Origin: an uncultured cyanobacterium
GTDB lineage: Bacteria; Cyanobacteriota; Cyanobacteriia; PCC-6307; Cyanobiaceae
Direction of reading: 5' to 3'
Length of the DNA: 42,985 nt
Assembly: GCA_903935205.1 (NCBI GenBank)
Contig: CAIZQU010000058.1
Location: forward strand, 1-42,985
In this document: piece by piece, positions 15,617 through 24,003 of the stretch
How positions within the stretch are numbered: the stretch's first letter is position 1
Layout: each line of letters opens with the position of its first letter
The notes under the pieces: generated by a model
Seen by the model: the letters and a program-made list of their open reading frames with translations, nothing else
Database searches by the model: none
Told to the model about the DNA's origin: nothing
Program-made: the position numbers and the translations under genes

Positions 15617-18600
15617 TCAGGCCGCCCTGGGGCCCGTCGCTTCATCCTCGGTCACGGTGGTGGTGAGCTGGCGCAGGGCCAGCAGCTGCCAGCGGCGACA
15701 GGCGGCCGGTGAGGCCCGATAGAACGCCTCCCAGGCCTCGGCTTTGTGAAGGCCATACTCCGACCCGGGCACCGAGGGATGGCGCTGCTGCCAGCCGACC
15801 CGGACGGCGTGACCGATCACCACATCCAGGGCGAGGTCATCGTCGAACTTCACCTGGGGGTTCTCGCCGACGAAGGCGATCAGGGTCAGCAGGGCCTCGG
15901 TGCAGAGCTGCCGGTATTCCGGGGCCTCGATCTTGCCGAGGAGCTGTTCGACCAGGGAGGCGAAGTTGCGCTCCCCGGGCGTTTTCTCGCTCAGCAGCTC
16001 GCTCTCCAGCCGGTTGCGGCGTTCCAGTTTGTCGCCGATCACCAGACCGCGACAGTGGTGCAGCAGATGCCAGATGCCCGGATAGAAATCGCGGGGCACC
16101 AGGCCGAGGGCGCCAAGGCGGAGGCGATGTTGCAGCCAGTCGCCGCTGCTGGGCAGATCCTCGAGCGGATCGGGCACCTCCCAGCGCACCCGCCCGCGCA
16201 GATGGAGCTGCTCCTTGCGTTGCAGAGCATCGCGCGCATGGTCCACATCGGCCAGCACCGCCCGCAGCCGGCGGCGGATGGCATGGGGCGGCAGCCCGCA
16301 GAGGCTTTCGAAGGCATCGCTGGGGCTGAGATTCTCCTCGGCGGCCAGCTCACCGGTGAGCAGCAGCAGCAGTTGGCCGAGCTGGATGGTGAGGCTGCCG
16401 CTGAGCAGGGCGGGCTCAAGCCGGGCCAGGCCATCGACCGCCAGCAACAGTTCCTGCTGCAGCATCCACTCGCGGCTGTCCTCGCCGCTGAAGCGGCGGA
16501 TCATCGTGGCGATCCGCTTGCTGCCCTGCGGTTGGCTGATCAGGGAGTCGCTGGTGTAGTTGCGGCCCACCACCACCTGCTTCTGACGCACCAGCAGATC
16601 GGTGAGGGCATCTTCGAGCTGGGGATGCACCAGGCCCATGGAGCCGGCAGCCCGGCGCACCACATTCCAGTCGGCCTCCTCCAGGGCGCGGCGATAGACC
16701 TCCTCCAGCAGGCTGCTGAGCACCACGGAACCCTCGGCAGCCGGAGCCTGAAGCTTCGCCCGGGGGCCGAGCCGGCGGGCGAGCAGCTCCAACACCTCCC
16801 CTTGCTCCTGCAGGGAGCCGCTGCGCCAGAGCCGCTCCACCAGGGCCGCGGCGGAGATGTCGTCGAGCTCCTGCTCCTCGCGGGCGGTGAGGGGGGCGCG
16901 GCTGGTGATCGGAGGCAGCAGGGTCTGAGGCCGGGGGCGAAGATCGCCGGGAGCCAGGGCCTGCAGCGGCAGGTCCACCCAGCTGGCCTGGCTGATCAGA
17001 TCCTCGTGGCCCGCGAGCTGCACCGGCACCCCCTCGAGGCTGCCGCTGGCGAGCTGGCGCCCCAGGGCCAGAAACGCCTCCGGATCGCGACGAAAGGGCC
17101 CGGACGGCACCGGAATCACCAGGACCGGCAGGCCAGGGCCACGCCAGTGGCGCTGCAGCAGCCGCAGCTCGCTGGCCACCGCATCGACCAGCTGGCAGGG
17201 ATCATCGGCCAGATAGAAGGTGTCCTCCTCCAGCACCGCCGGCAGGAAGGCGATCCGCTCGCTGCCATGGCTGTAGAGCCGGGCCGTGGCCATGGTTTCC
17301 ATCCGCACGGGCGGATGGCCGCTCAGACCCAGGCGGGGATTGGCACCCACGGCTGCCATGCGCTGGGAAAGCTCGCGGGAACTGGCCAGTCGCAGGGGGG
17401 GATCGTCGTTCGGCAGGGCCTCCAGGGAGGCGATCGCCCTGGCCTCCGCCCCGGCGGCCCGACGATCGCCGGCGAGCACCGCCGCCGGATCCTCCGCCGG
17501 CAAGCCCGCCTGGCGCAGGGCCACCGCCACGGCGGAATCCGCCGGAGCCAGGGCGACCAGCACCTCGGAGGCCCCGAGCGGGGCGCTGAGGCGGCGACCG
17601 CTGGGGTCGAGATCCTCTGGTGTGATCAGGCCCTCGAGCAACAGATCCCCGAGCCAGGTGAGGCTCTGGGTCCAGAGCAGGGGCACGTTGTCATTGGGCT
17701 GGCGATCCTGGCTGCCGGGGCGGAGCCGTTCGGCATCGAGGTTGGCCTCGGAGACCAGGTAGAGCTCCGGCAGGAGCGGCACTCCGTCCACCGACAGGCT
17801 GAGGGCGCCGAGGCGCTGACGCCAGTGGCGAGCCTCATCCCAGCGGCCCTCACAGCAGGCCGTGACCAGCTCGTAGGCCAGAAACAGGGGCCATTCACAT
17901 TCGATGTGCTCGAACTCCGCCAGTTCCTCGCGCTCGTAGTGCAGGCGGGTCACGTCCTCATTGACGCACTGGTGGCCGTCGCGCCGGAAGCGCTTGTAGC
18001 CGTAGCGGCCGCCGAGATCGCGGCGGATCTTGGCGCGGGTGCGCTCCACCAGCGCCGGGTTCTCCACCGCCCAGGCCGGGTAGCCGATCACCGCCAGGCA
18101 GCCGCTGTCGGCCTCCTTGCTGGCGGATTCGCGGGGAAGCAGGCTGCGCAGGGCACGGCGCAGCCGCACGATCGCGTCATGGGGGATGGTGATGCAGCAG
18201 CTGCCATCGCCATGGGGGCCGAAAAGGTCGAGGCCATCGAGGGCTTCGAGGGCCGCCTTGACCAGGCCGATGGAGCTGGCATTGCGCTCCGGCAGACCAT
18301 GGTTGCCTTTATCACCGCGCTCCCAGATCCCGTAATCGGGTACCCGGTAGGCACGGGCCACGTAGTACACGAGATTCTGGATGAAATCGCGCTCGTGGCT
18401 GGTCTGCACAATCACCAGGCCCGACCGGGTCAGCTGGGCCAGCTGCAGCAGGTAGAGGGCGGTGGCATCGAGCTGCAGGTGGCCCCAGCCGTCATCGGCC
18501 ACCACGGGATCACCGCTGGCCGTGGCGAACTTGGCGTGGATCGCATCGAGGCGATGCAGGCTGGTCTTGAAGCGCTCCACCTTGGCCGATTGCTTCAGCA

Positions 18601-18967
18601 TCGCTGAAAGCAGTCCGCGCATCAGCTGAAGCACCCGCTGCTCCAGTTCGTAGGCCCGCCGGCAGGGGCCCCGCAGGCGCCGGTAGGCCAGGGCCAGCCC
18701 CCAGACGCACTGAATCGAATACACGCAGTCCCGGACCCAGGCGTCGCCGTAGTTGCCATGCACGGTGTGAGCTGTGCTGGCGGGGAGCAGGCCACTGACC
18801 GGATGCTGGCGATCCAGCACCACGGCGCTGATCTGGCGGTCCAGCTCCTGGATGCGACGCCAGGCGATGGCCGCATCCGGGGGTTGGGGAGGGGGAACGG
18901 CGTCGGGCGCGGCGGCATCCGGCGCGGGACCGGCTGGAGAGCTGGCGGGGTAGGCGTGGCTGACCAT
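15617..18967 (-). CDS. GH15 / phosphorylase-kinase-alpha-like large protein
   Basis: From the ATG at 18967 the protein has 1116 residues. After a proline/alanine-rich leader of about 30 residues it enters a glycoside-hydrolase-15-like helical barrel, with HGNYGDAWVRDCVYS at about 70-84. This stretch is a hallmark shared with the alpha/beta subunits of eukaryotic phosphorylase kinase. Further typical segments are DGWGHLQLDATALYLLQLAQL and YGIWERGDKGNHGLPERNASSIGL. The C-terminal half is a long helical region with no catalytic motif that I recognise. Cyanobacteria commonly carry one such protein of about this length. A role in glucan or glycogen metabolism is inferred. No signal peptide. The frame stays open upstream through an 18-bp repeat array, but that part is taken as leader. 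Confidence 0.85.
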   Translation of the reverse strand: MVSHAYPASSPAGPAPDAAAPDAVPPPQPPDAAIAWRRIQELDRQISAVVLDRQHPVSGLLPASTAHTVHGNYGDAWVRDCVYSIQCVWGLALAYRRLRGPCRRAYELEQRVLQLMRGLLSAMLKQSAKVERFKTSLHRLDAIHAKFATASGDPVVADDGWGHLQLDATALYLLQLAQLTRSGLVIVQTSHERDFIQNLVYYVARAYRVPDYGIWERGDKGNHGLPERNASSIGLVKAALEALDGLDLFGPHGDGSCCITIPHDAIVRLRRALRSLLPRESASKEADSGCLAVIGYPAWAVENPALVERTRAKIRRDLGGRYGYKRFRRDGHQCVNEDVTRLHYEREELAEFEHIECEWPLFLAYELVTACCEGRWDEARHWRQRLGALSLSVDGVPLLPELYLVSEANLDAERLRPGSQDRQPNDNVPLLWTQSLTWLGDLLLEGLITPEDLDPSGRRLSAPLGASEVLVALAPADSAVAVALRQAGLPAEDPAAVLAGDRRAAGAEARAIASLEALPNDDPPLRLASSRELSQRMAAVGANPRLGLSGHPPVRMETMATARLYSHGSERIAFLPAVLEEDTFYLADDPCQLVDAVASELRLLQRHWRGPGLPVLVIPVPSGPFRRDPEAFLALGRQLASGSLEGVPVQLAGHEDLISQASWVDLPLQALAPGDLRPRPQTLLPPITSRAPLTAREEQELDDISAAALVERLWRSGSLQEQGEVLELLARRLGPRAKLQAPAAEGSVVLSSLLEEVYRRALEEADWNVVRRAAGSMGLVHPQLEDALTDLLVRQKQVVVGRNYTSDSLISQPQGSKRIATMIRRFSGEDSREWMLQQELLLAVDGLARLEPALLSGSLTIQLGQLLLLLTGELAAEENLSPSDAFESLCGLPPHAIRRRLRAVLADVDHARDALQRKEQLHLRGRVRWEVPDPLEDLPSSGDWLQHRLRLGALGLVPRDFYPGIWHLLHHCRGLVIGDKLERRNRLESELLSEKTPGERNFASLVEQLLGKIEAPEYRQLCTEALLTLIAFVGENPQVKFDDDLALDVVIGHAVRVGWQQRHPSVPGSEYGLHKAEAWEAFYRASPAACRRWQLLALRQLTTTVTEDEATGPRAA

Positions 18968-18984
18968 CTCTCTCGACGCTCCTC

Positions 18985-19047
18985 TCGGACGGGAATGGGA
19001 ACTCGGACGGGAATGGGAACTCGGACGGGAATGGGAACTCGGACGGA
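18985..19047. repeat. 18-bp tandem repeat, 3.5 copies, upstream of the GH15-like gene
   Basis: TCGGACGGGAATGGGAAC occurs three times exactly and a fourth time partly (TCGGACGGA). It ends 17 bp before the proposed start of the minus-strand gene. In that gene's frame it would encode (SSHSRP)n if the protein began further upstream. It is more likely leader or operator sequence. Confidence 0.9.
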
Positions 19048-19198
19048 TTGGACTCCCACAACCCGATGGGGACCGGGACAGGGCGGGGACGACCCCCGAT
19101 GGGAGAGGGCCTGGAGCCGGGAGTGCTGAACCGGGAGGGGCGAGCGGCAGATCGCCGGACCCCACACCATAGATTTTCTTCCACCGCCCCCCCCGGCC

Positions 19199-19927
19199 AT
19201 GGCAGCAATCGAGACGGCACCGCAGCGTGTGCCCGTGCTAGGCGTCGGAGTGGATGTGTCGTCCGACGTGCTGGCCGAGGCCATCGCCCTGCACGGCCGC
19301 GGCGGTGGTCAGATCGTCACCCTCAATGCCGAGATGACCATGGCGGCCCGGCAGCAGCCTGAGCTGGGGGCTGTGATCGCCGGCGCCGATCTGGTGATTC
19401 CCGATGGGGCAGGGGTGGTCTGGGCCCTCGGCAGGCAGGGATACCGGGTGCGCCGGGCCCCGGGGATCGAGCTGGCGCGGCAGTTGCTCGACCATGCCGC
19501 ATGCCACGGTTGGCGGGTGGCGCTGGTGGGGGCCAGCCCAGGGGTGATGGACACCCTGGTGCAACGGCTGGGCCGGGAGCTGCCGGGGCTGCGCCTGGTG
19601 TGGAGCAGCCATGGGTACCGCAGCGGTGCGGAGTGGCCCGATCTGGAGCGCGAGCTCCTGGATGCCCGCCCCGACCTGGTGCTGGTGGCCCTGGGGGTGC
19701 CGCGCCAGGAGACCTGGATCCGCAGCCTGTCGGGTCGCCGCCGTGGTCTGTGGATGGGGGTGGGTGGCAGCTTTGATGTCTGGGCGGGAACAAAAAAACG
19801 CGCCCCCGTCTGGATGCGGGCCCTGCAGATCGAATGGTTGTACCGACTGGTTCAGGAACCGAGCCGCTGGCGGCGAATGCTGGCCCTGCCTGAATTCGCG
19901 ATCGCGGTTCTGCGCCAGCGTGGTTGA
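19199..19927 (+). CDS. WecG/TagA/CpsF-family glycosyltransferase (GT26)
   Basis: A 242-residue enzyme with the compact GT26 fold. The N-terminal TLNAEMTM (residues 41-48) and VIPDGAGVVWA (67-77) carry the conserved Asn43 and Asp69 corresponding to the active-site pair of TagA. GVPRQETWI (about 162-170) and GVGGSFDVWAGTKKRAP (about 182-198) are also diagnostic. Members transfer N-acetylmannosamine or its uronate to lipid-linked GlcNAc in cell-surface polymer synthesis, at the inner face of the membrane. The start is the ATG at 19199, divergent from the GH15-like gene with 231 bp between. It is a single gene here; the donor sugar in this organism is unknown. Confidence 0.92.
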   Translation: MAAIETAPQRVPVLGVGVDVSSDVLAEAIALHGRGGGQIVTLNAEMTMAARQQPELGAVIAGADLVIPDGAGVVWALGRQGYRVRRAPGIELARQLLDHAACHGWRVALVGASPGVMDTLVQRLGRELPGLRLVWSSHGYRSGAEWPDLERELLDARPDLVLVALGVPRQETWIRSLSGRRRGLWMGVGGSFDVWAGTKKRAPVWMRALQIEWLYRLVQEPSRWRRMLALPEFAIAVLRQRG

Positions 19928-19964
19928 AGGGCCGCGCTACTCCTGATCGTCGCGGGCCAACTGC

Positions 19965-20186
19965 TCAAAGGCTTTGCTTGAGGCCTGGGAAGGACGGGGA
20001 GCGCCAAGCGCCAGGCATCATCTGGAGCATGATCGGCCGCTGGGGCTTGGAGCGAGCAATTGCAGCCAAGCCAATTGCAGCCAAGCAAATCGCAGGCAAG
20101 CCAATTGCAGGCAAGCCAATTGCAGCCAAGGCAATTGCAGCCAAGGCAACCGCGCTGAACAAGGCGATCCAACCAGCTTCTGCCAT
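19965..20186 (-). CDS. Doubtful small membrane protein built on pentapeptide repeats
   Basis: A 73-residue frame. It opens with MAEAGWIALFSAVALAAIA, a convincing start of a membrane helix. It continues with pentapeptides of the type LAAIG/LPAIG encoded by the 15-bp array, then a basic tail (KPQRP). After this tail a neighbouring frame reads SSKAFEQLARDDQE and stops at 19937, which looks more like a natural C-terminus. The gene, if real, may therefore carry a frameshift near 20000. The repeat-encoded part would be an unusually long uniform helix. It may equally be non-coding sequence. No homologue comes to mind. Confidence 0.3.
   Translation of the reverse strand: MAEAGWIALFSAVALAAIALAAIGLPAIGLPAICLAAIGLAAIARSKPQRPIMLQMMPGAWRSPSFPGLKQSL
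20057..20146. repeat. 15-bp tandem repeat, six copies plus a degenerate seventh
   Basis: Units of CAATTGCAGCCAAGC with small changes run without gaps; a seventh diverged unit reaches 20161. Because 15 is a multiple of three, all frames keep a five-residue period, and the minus-strand frame gives hydrophobic pentapeptides. Confidence 0.93.
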
Positions 20187-20463
20187 GGCGTTCAGACCAT
20201 GCCGCCAGAGCGGCAGAGCACGGAGCTGTTGAACAGATTCCTGGGCGCGATCCTCGGGCTCGATCTCGCTGATCAGACGATCCCTGAACCTGGTCGGATC
20301 GCTGCCGAGACGATTGGTGCGGTTGGCGCTCGCATTGAACCGAGTCGCCGCCAGATCGAATCACGACGCGAACTCAGGCAGAGATCGGTGGCCTGACGCG
20401 TGAAACTCCTGGCGTTGACCAGGGTTTGCGTGCGGTGCCTTTTCCGGGCAATCTTGCCGACCT

Positions 20464-20490
20464 AAAAAAAACCTGGGCATGGCCCAGGTT
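20464..20490 (-). terminator. Rho-independent terminator of the tgt-psbK transcript
   Basis: Read on the minus strand, AACCTGGGC, a 3-base loop and GCCCAGGTT form a perfect 9-bp stem that merges into a run of eight T. It lies 77 bp beyond the psbK stop codon. This is the clearest intrinsic terminator in the window. Confidence 0.92.
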
Positions 20491-20567
20491 GCAACGCTTT
20501 ACTCTCCTCCTGACTGACCCTTTGTTGGAGCCTGGCGCCGGGGGGCTGGAGAAAGAATCGGGGGAGA

Positions 20568-20732
20568 TCAGCGGAAGCCGACCGAGGCCTGCCAGACGAA
20601 GGCGAGCAGCAGAAAGAAGAGCGGGATGATCGGAAGGATGTCCACCAGGGGACCGAAGGCCTGGTAGGCCTCAGGAAGCTGGGCCAGCGGAGTGCCGTGG
20701 GAAGCGAGACTGGCCAGCAGGTGGTGCGCCAT
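20568..20732 (-). CDS. psbK: Photosystem II reaction centre protein K
   Basis: A 54-residue precursor. The last 37 residues, beginning [17 protein letters not shown] and containing the single membrane helix [19 protein letters not shown], match the PsbK pattern (usual mature start KLPEAY). The first 17 residues would be the cleaved presequence. PsbK is a small thylakoid membrane subunit of photosystem II next to CP43, needed for assembly and stability. The gene lies 45 bp behind tgt on the same strand and ends before a strong terminator, so the two are probably co-transcribed. The 45-bp gap holds a 7-bp hairpin. Its frame differs from the longer open frames across this region, so it is easily missed. 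Confidence 0.96.
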   Translation of the reverse strand: MAHHLLASLASHGTPLAQLPEAYQAFGPLVDILPIIPLFFLLLAFVWQASVGFR

Positions 20733-20742
20733 GGGAATTGCG

Positions 20743-20759
20743 GGGCCCTCGCCAGGGCC
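20743..20759 (-). promoter_or_regulatory. Hairpin in the tgt-psbK gap
   Basis: GGGCCCT and AGGGCCC form a perfect 7-bp stem with a CGCC loop, ending 10 bases before the psbK start codon. No T-run follows. It could block exonucleases after processing or affect psbK translation. Confidence 0.45.
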
Positions 20760-20777
20760 CGGTGGGGTGGCAGGAAG

Positions 20778-21962
20778 CTACCACGTGTGCGCCGCCGGGG
20801 AATCCGCTCGCCAGGGAGCGAAATCCTCTGCAAAGCATCCCTCCCGGATCGCCTGGGCCATGGCGGTGCTGAACCGCAGCAGGGTGGTCAGGTTGTGGAG
20901 GCTGAGCAGGGTGCGGCCCAGCATCTCCTCGCAGCGGATCAGGTGGTGCAGGTAGGCGCGGCTGTGGCTGCGGCAGGCCAGACATGGACAGCCGGGATCG
21001 AGGGGGTTGTGGTCGTGGCGAAAGCGGGCATTGCGCAGGTTCCAGCGCTCGCCGCCCACCAGCGCCGCCCCATGGCGTCCCAGCCGCGTCGGGAGCACGC
21101 AATCGAACAGATCGAAGCCCTGGGCCACGGCCAGGGCCATCTCCGGCAGGCTGCCCACCCCCATCAGATAGTGCGGTTTCGCTTCCGGCAGCAGCGGCCC
21201 CAGCTGGCGCACGATGCGGTGCATCTCCTCCACCGGCTCCCCCACGCTCACCCCCCCCACGGCGATGCCCGGCAGATCGAAGCCCGTCACCACCCGCAGC
21301 GATTCGTGGCGGAGGGCCGGGTAGCAACCGCCCTGCACGATGCCGAACAAGGCCTGATCCGGCCTGTCGTGGGCCGACACGCAGCGCTCCAGCCAGGCAT
21401 GGGTGCGCCTGCAGGCCACCGCCACCTCGTCCTCGCTGGCGGGCCAGGGTGGGCACTGATCGAAGGCCATCGCCACATCGGCGCCGAGGGCCATCTGGAT
21501 CGCCATCGACCGCTCCGGTGTCAGGGCGATGCGCGCCCCATCCCGGGGGGAGCGGAACACCACGCCGTCGTCGTCGATGCGGTTGATCGCCCCGAGGCTG
21601 AACACCTGATAGCCCCCGGAATCGGTGAGCAGCGGCCCCGCCCAGCCCATGAACCGATGCAGCCCTCCGGCCTCGGCCACCACCGCCTCGCCGGGCTGCA
21701 GATGCAGGTGATAGGTGTTGGCCAGAACCATTTCGGCCCCGGTCTCGGCCAGCTGGGGGATCGCCACCCCCTTGACCGTGGCGGCGGTTCCCACCGGCAT
21801 GAAGCGGGGGGTGTGCACCGGGCCATGGGGGGTGTGGAAACAACCGCAGCGGGCCCTGGTGTGAGGACAGCGGGCGCTGATGCTGAAGCCGAACAGCCCC
21901 GGGTCCGCCTTTGACCCAGCCGCTGCGGGGCCTGATGGGAAGGAGGGGAGCGGCGGGGCCAT
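20778..21962 (-). CDS. tgt: tRNA-guanine transglycosylase
   Basis: A 394-residue enzyme that swaps guanine-34 of tRNAs with GUN anticodons for the queuosine precursor preQ1. Recognisable parts are [11 protein letters not shown] near the N-terminus, [11 protein letters not shown] in the base pocket, the GGVSVGEP loop, FDCVLPTR with the likely nucleophile Asp287, and the zinc site [17 protein letters not shown] at about residues 321-337. About 20 residues precede the usual start, so an internal start is possible; the ATG at 21962 was taken. Upstream of it lies a divergent spacer shared with cobS, and psbK follows on the same transcript. The association of tgt with psbK is conserved among picocyanobacteria as far as I recall. 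Confidence 0.96.
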   Translation of the reverse strand: MAPPLPSFPSGPAAAGSKADPGLFGFSISARCPHTRARCGCFHTPHGPVHTPRFMPVGTAATVKGVAIPQLAETGAEMVLANTYHLHLQPGEAVVAEAGGLHRFMGWAGPLLTDSGGYQVFSLGAINRIDDDGVVFRSPRDGARIALTPERSMAIQMALGADVAMAFDQCPPWPASEDEVAVACRRTHAWLERCVSAHDRPDQALFGIVQGGCYPALRHESLRVVTGFDLPGIAVGGVSVGEPVEEMHRIVRQLGPLLPEAKPHYLMGVGSLPEMALAVAQGFDLFDCVLPTRLGRHGAALVGGERWNLRNARFRHDHNPLDPGCPCLACRSHSRAYLHHLIRCEEMLGRTLLSLHNLTTLLRFSTAMAQAIREGCFAEDFAPWRADSPAAHTW

Positions 21963-21995
21963 AGCTCCTGAGGCTACGAGCCGGCCCGTGCGGGC

Positions 21996-22013
21996 CCGCC
22001 GCGAGCGCGGCGG
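21996..22013. repeat. 8-bp inverted repeat in the tgt/cobS divergent spacer
   Basis: CCGCCGCG and CGCGGCGG flank a 2-base centre midway between the divergent starts. This could be a shared operator or a transcript hairpin. Only the symmetry supports it. Confidence 0.35.
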
Positions 22014-22064
22014 CAGGTGAGCAGCAGGATCATGGCCTGTGCCGGCCCCAGCCCCCGCCGCCCC

Positions 22065-22895
22065 ATGTCCCAGCCCGCCCGGCCAGCCCCCATCCCGGCT
22101 CCGCTCTGGCTGAGGGATCTGGCCGGGGCCTGGATCTTCTATTCGGTGCTGCCGGCCTGGCCCTGGCCCCAACCGCGCTTCCGCCGCATCGCCCGCTTCG
22201 CGCCGTGGGTGGGGGCCGTGCTGGGCGGCCTGCAGGCGCTGCTGTGGTGGGGGCTGGAGGGCAGGGTGCCCCCCCTGACCCAGGTGGCGCTGACGCTGGC
22301 CGCGGCCATGCTGCTCTCCGGTGGCCTGCACATCGATGGCGCCATGGACACCGCCGATGGCCTGGCCGCCGGCGATCGGCTGCTGGAGGCGATGGAGGAC
22401 AGCCGGGTGGGGGCCAGCGGAGCGCAGGCCCTGGCCCTGCTGCTGCTGCTGCGGGCCGCCGCCCTGACCTGGCTCGGACCCGCCGCCCCGGCGGGGCTGC
22501 TGGCGGCGGCCGTCTGGGGGCGGGTGGCGCCGCTGCTGGCGATGGCCCGCTTTCCTTACCTCCGGCCCGGTGGCACCGCCGGCTTCCACCGCGCCCACTG
22601 GGCTGGGCTGGCGGCTGAACTGCGGCCCAGCCTGGGGCTGCTCGGTCTGCTGCTGGCCCTGGCTGTCAGCGGAGCCGCCCTGGGCCTCCCGGCCGCGGCC
22701 CCGCTGCTGGCCGCCCTGCTGGCCGGACCACTGCCGGCCCTGCTGGTGCCCTGGTGGCTGGGGCGTCGCCTCGGCGGCCACAGCGGCGACAGCTACGGCG
22801 CCTGCGTTGAGTGGGGGGAAGCGCTGACCCTGCTACTGGCCGCGGCCGCCCTGCCCTGGCTCAGGGGACTGTTGGAGCGGGGGGCACCGGGTTGA
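22065..22895 (+). CDS. cobS: Adenosylcobinamide-GDP ribazoletransferase (cobalamin synthase)
   Basis: The enzyme joins adenosylcobinamide-GDP and alpha-ribazole in the last steps of cobalamin assembly at the membrane. From the ATG at 22065 it has 276 residues, with [15 protein letters not shown] near the N-terminus and the acidic [15 protein letters not shown] motif (Asp91, Asp95, Asp98) expected to bind metal and substrate. Several long hydrophobic helices follow, as in the family. Earlier starts at 22032 (ATG) and 22017 (GTG) are possible; the chosen one gives the usual short leader. Its 3' end overlaps the end of the convergent kinase gene by 35 bp. In picocyanobacteria the product would be pseudocobalamin-type, which is background knowledge and not visible here. 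Confidence 0.93.
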   Translation: MSQPARPAPIPAPLWLRDLAGAWIFYSVLPAWPWPQPRFRRIARFAPWVGAVLGGLQALLWWGLEGRVPPLTQVALTLAAAMLLSGGLHIDGAMDTADGLAAGDRLLEAMEDSRVGASGAQALALLLLLRAAALTWLGPAAPAGLLAAAVWGRVAPLLAMARFPYLRPGGTAGFHRAHWAGLAAELRPSLGLLGLLLALAVSGAALGLPAAAPLLAALLAGPLPALLVPWWLGRRLGGHSGDSYGACVEWGEALTLLLAAAALPWLRGLLERGAPG

Positions 22896-24003
22896 GGGGG
22901 AGCCGCAACTGAAAGGCATTGCCCTCGGGCGGCAGGGAGGGATCGAGAGCGGCCGGCGGGATCACCAGATCCAGATCCCCCCCCAGGCTGCGGGCCAGGT
23001 CCCGGGCCAGGGCCAGGCCGATGCCGGAGCCCGGCAGCTCTCGGCCGCGACGGCCCCGTTGGCCCTTGAGAAAGATGTGCTCCCGCTCCTGGGGATCGAT
23101 GGCAGGACCCCCATCCCAGACAGCCAGCACGATCCCGTCGGGTCCGCTGGCCCCGTGGAGCCCCACCGCCTCGCCGGCGGGGCTGTAGCGGAAGGCGTTT
23201 TCCAGGAGATTGGCCAGGATTTCGGCCACCGCACCGCTGTCGCCCCGCCAGTCGGGCAGGCAGGCGGGTGCCTGCCAGGGGCGGCCCTGCAGGGTGGCCG
23301 TGGCGGCGGCGCGCTGAAGCAGGGGGGTGAGCGGCTCGGCCAGGGGTTGGCCGGCGGGACCGCTGAGCAGGGGGGGGAGCAGCAGGGGCTGGGCATCGAC
23401 CGCAGGGGCGATCTGGGGTTCCGGATCGGTGATGGCATGGATCGCATCCACGTAACGCTGCAGCTGCCGTTCCTCAGCCAGCAGTCCCTCCACCAGGCTG
23501 CGGTTGTCGCCGTCCTTGTCGAGGCGGCGCAGCAACAGCTGGCCGAAGGTGCGCAGGGCGGTGAGGGGGTTGCGGAGTTGATGCACCAGCAGCTTCAGCT
23601 GCTGGTCCTGGAGATCCAACCGTCGCCGCAACCGCTCGCCTTCGCGCTCCAGCACCACCGCATCGGCGAGGCAGAGGGCCATCGCCTGCAACCGCCGTCG
23701 CAGGGGCTCGGACCAGGGACCAACGGCCACCGTTTCGACCTGAAGGGCGCCGAGCAGCAGGGGGCCGTCACGCAACGGCAGCCAGCGGCGGGCCTCGGAG
23801 GGCACCCGCAGCGACCCCGCGCCGACGCTGGCCTCCAGGGCGCGGCCATCGACGGGCCAGCGGGCCACGGGCACCAGCGAGGGGGCGCCCTGGTCGGTCG
23901 CGTGGGCGAGGTACACCACCAGGGAGCACACCTCAGGGCAGTCGGCAACCTGGGCCAGCTGGTGGCCCAGAAGCGCAAGAAACCTGTCGGAGGCTTGGAT
24001 CAC
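22861..24003 (-). CDS. Orphan sensor histidine kinase
   Basis: A 380-residue soluble kinase. Residues 1 to about 115 look like a GAF-type sensory domain. A short coiled coil (about 116-135) leads to the dimerisation/phosphorylation helix LKLLVHQLRNPLTALRTF with His141. The catalytic ATPase domain has the N box NLLENAFRYSP, a G1-like WDGGPAI and G2 GSGIGLALARDLA. No membrane helix and no receiver domain are present, and no response regulator gene lies nearby, so its partner is elsewhere. The ATG at 24003 faces a 567-bp spacer. Kinase placement next to cobS, tgt and psbK recurs in related cyanobacteria as far as I recall. The signal sensed is unknown. Confidence 0.92.
   Translation of the reverse strand: MIQASDRFLALLGHQLAQVADCPEVCSLVVYLAHATDQGAPSLVPVARWPVDGRALEASVGAGSLRVPSEARRWLPLRDGPLLLGALQVETVAVGPWSEPLRRRLQAMALCLADAVVLEREGERLRRRLDLQDQQLKLLVHQLRNPLTALRTFGQLLLRRLDKDGDNRSLVEGLLAEERQLQRYVDAIHAITDPEPQIAPAVDAQPLLLPPLLSGPAGQPLAEPLTPLLQRAAATATLQGRPWQAPACLPDWRGDSGAVAEILANLLENAFRYSPAGEAVGLHGASGPDGIVLAVWDGGPAIDPQEREHIFLKGQRGRRGRELPGSGIGLALARDLARSLGGDLDLVIPPAALDPSLPPEGNAFQLRLPLNPVPPAPTVP

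Larger units (their letters stand above)
19928..20463. other. Spacer with 15-bp array, no firm gene
   Basis: Between the glycosyltransferase stop and the psbK terminator only one doubtful small minus-strand frame (19965-20186) is seen, and it consists largely of a 15-bp repeat. The part 20187-20463 shows no coding character and no recognised RNA gene. Confidence 0.45.

Noticed and set aside
15746-18607. 953-codon open frame on the plus strand
   Set aside because: It is the antisense shadow of the GH15-like gene; its translation is low-complexity (Q, G, A, H rich) with no domain pattern.
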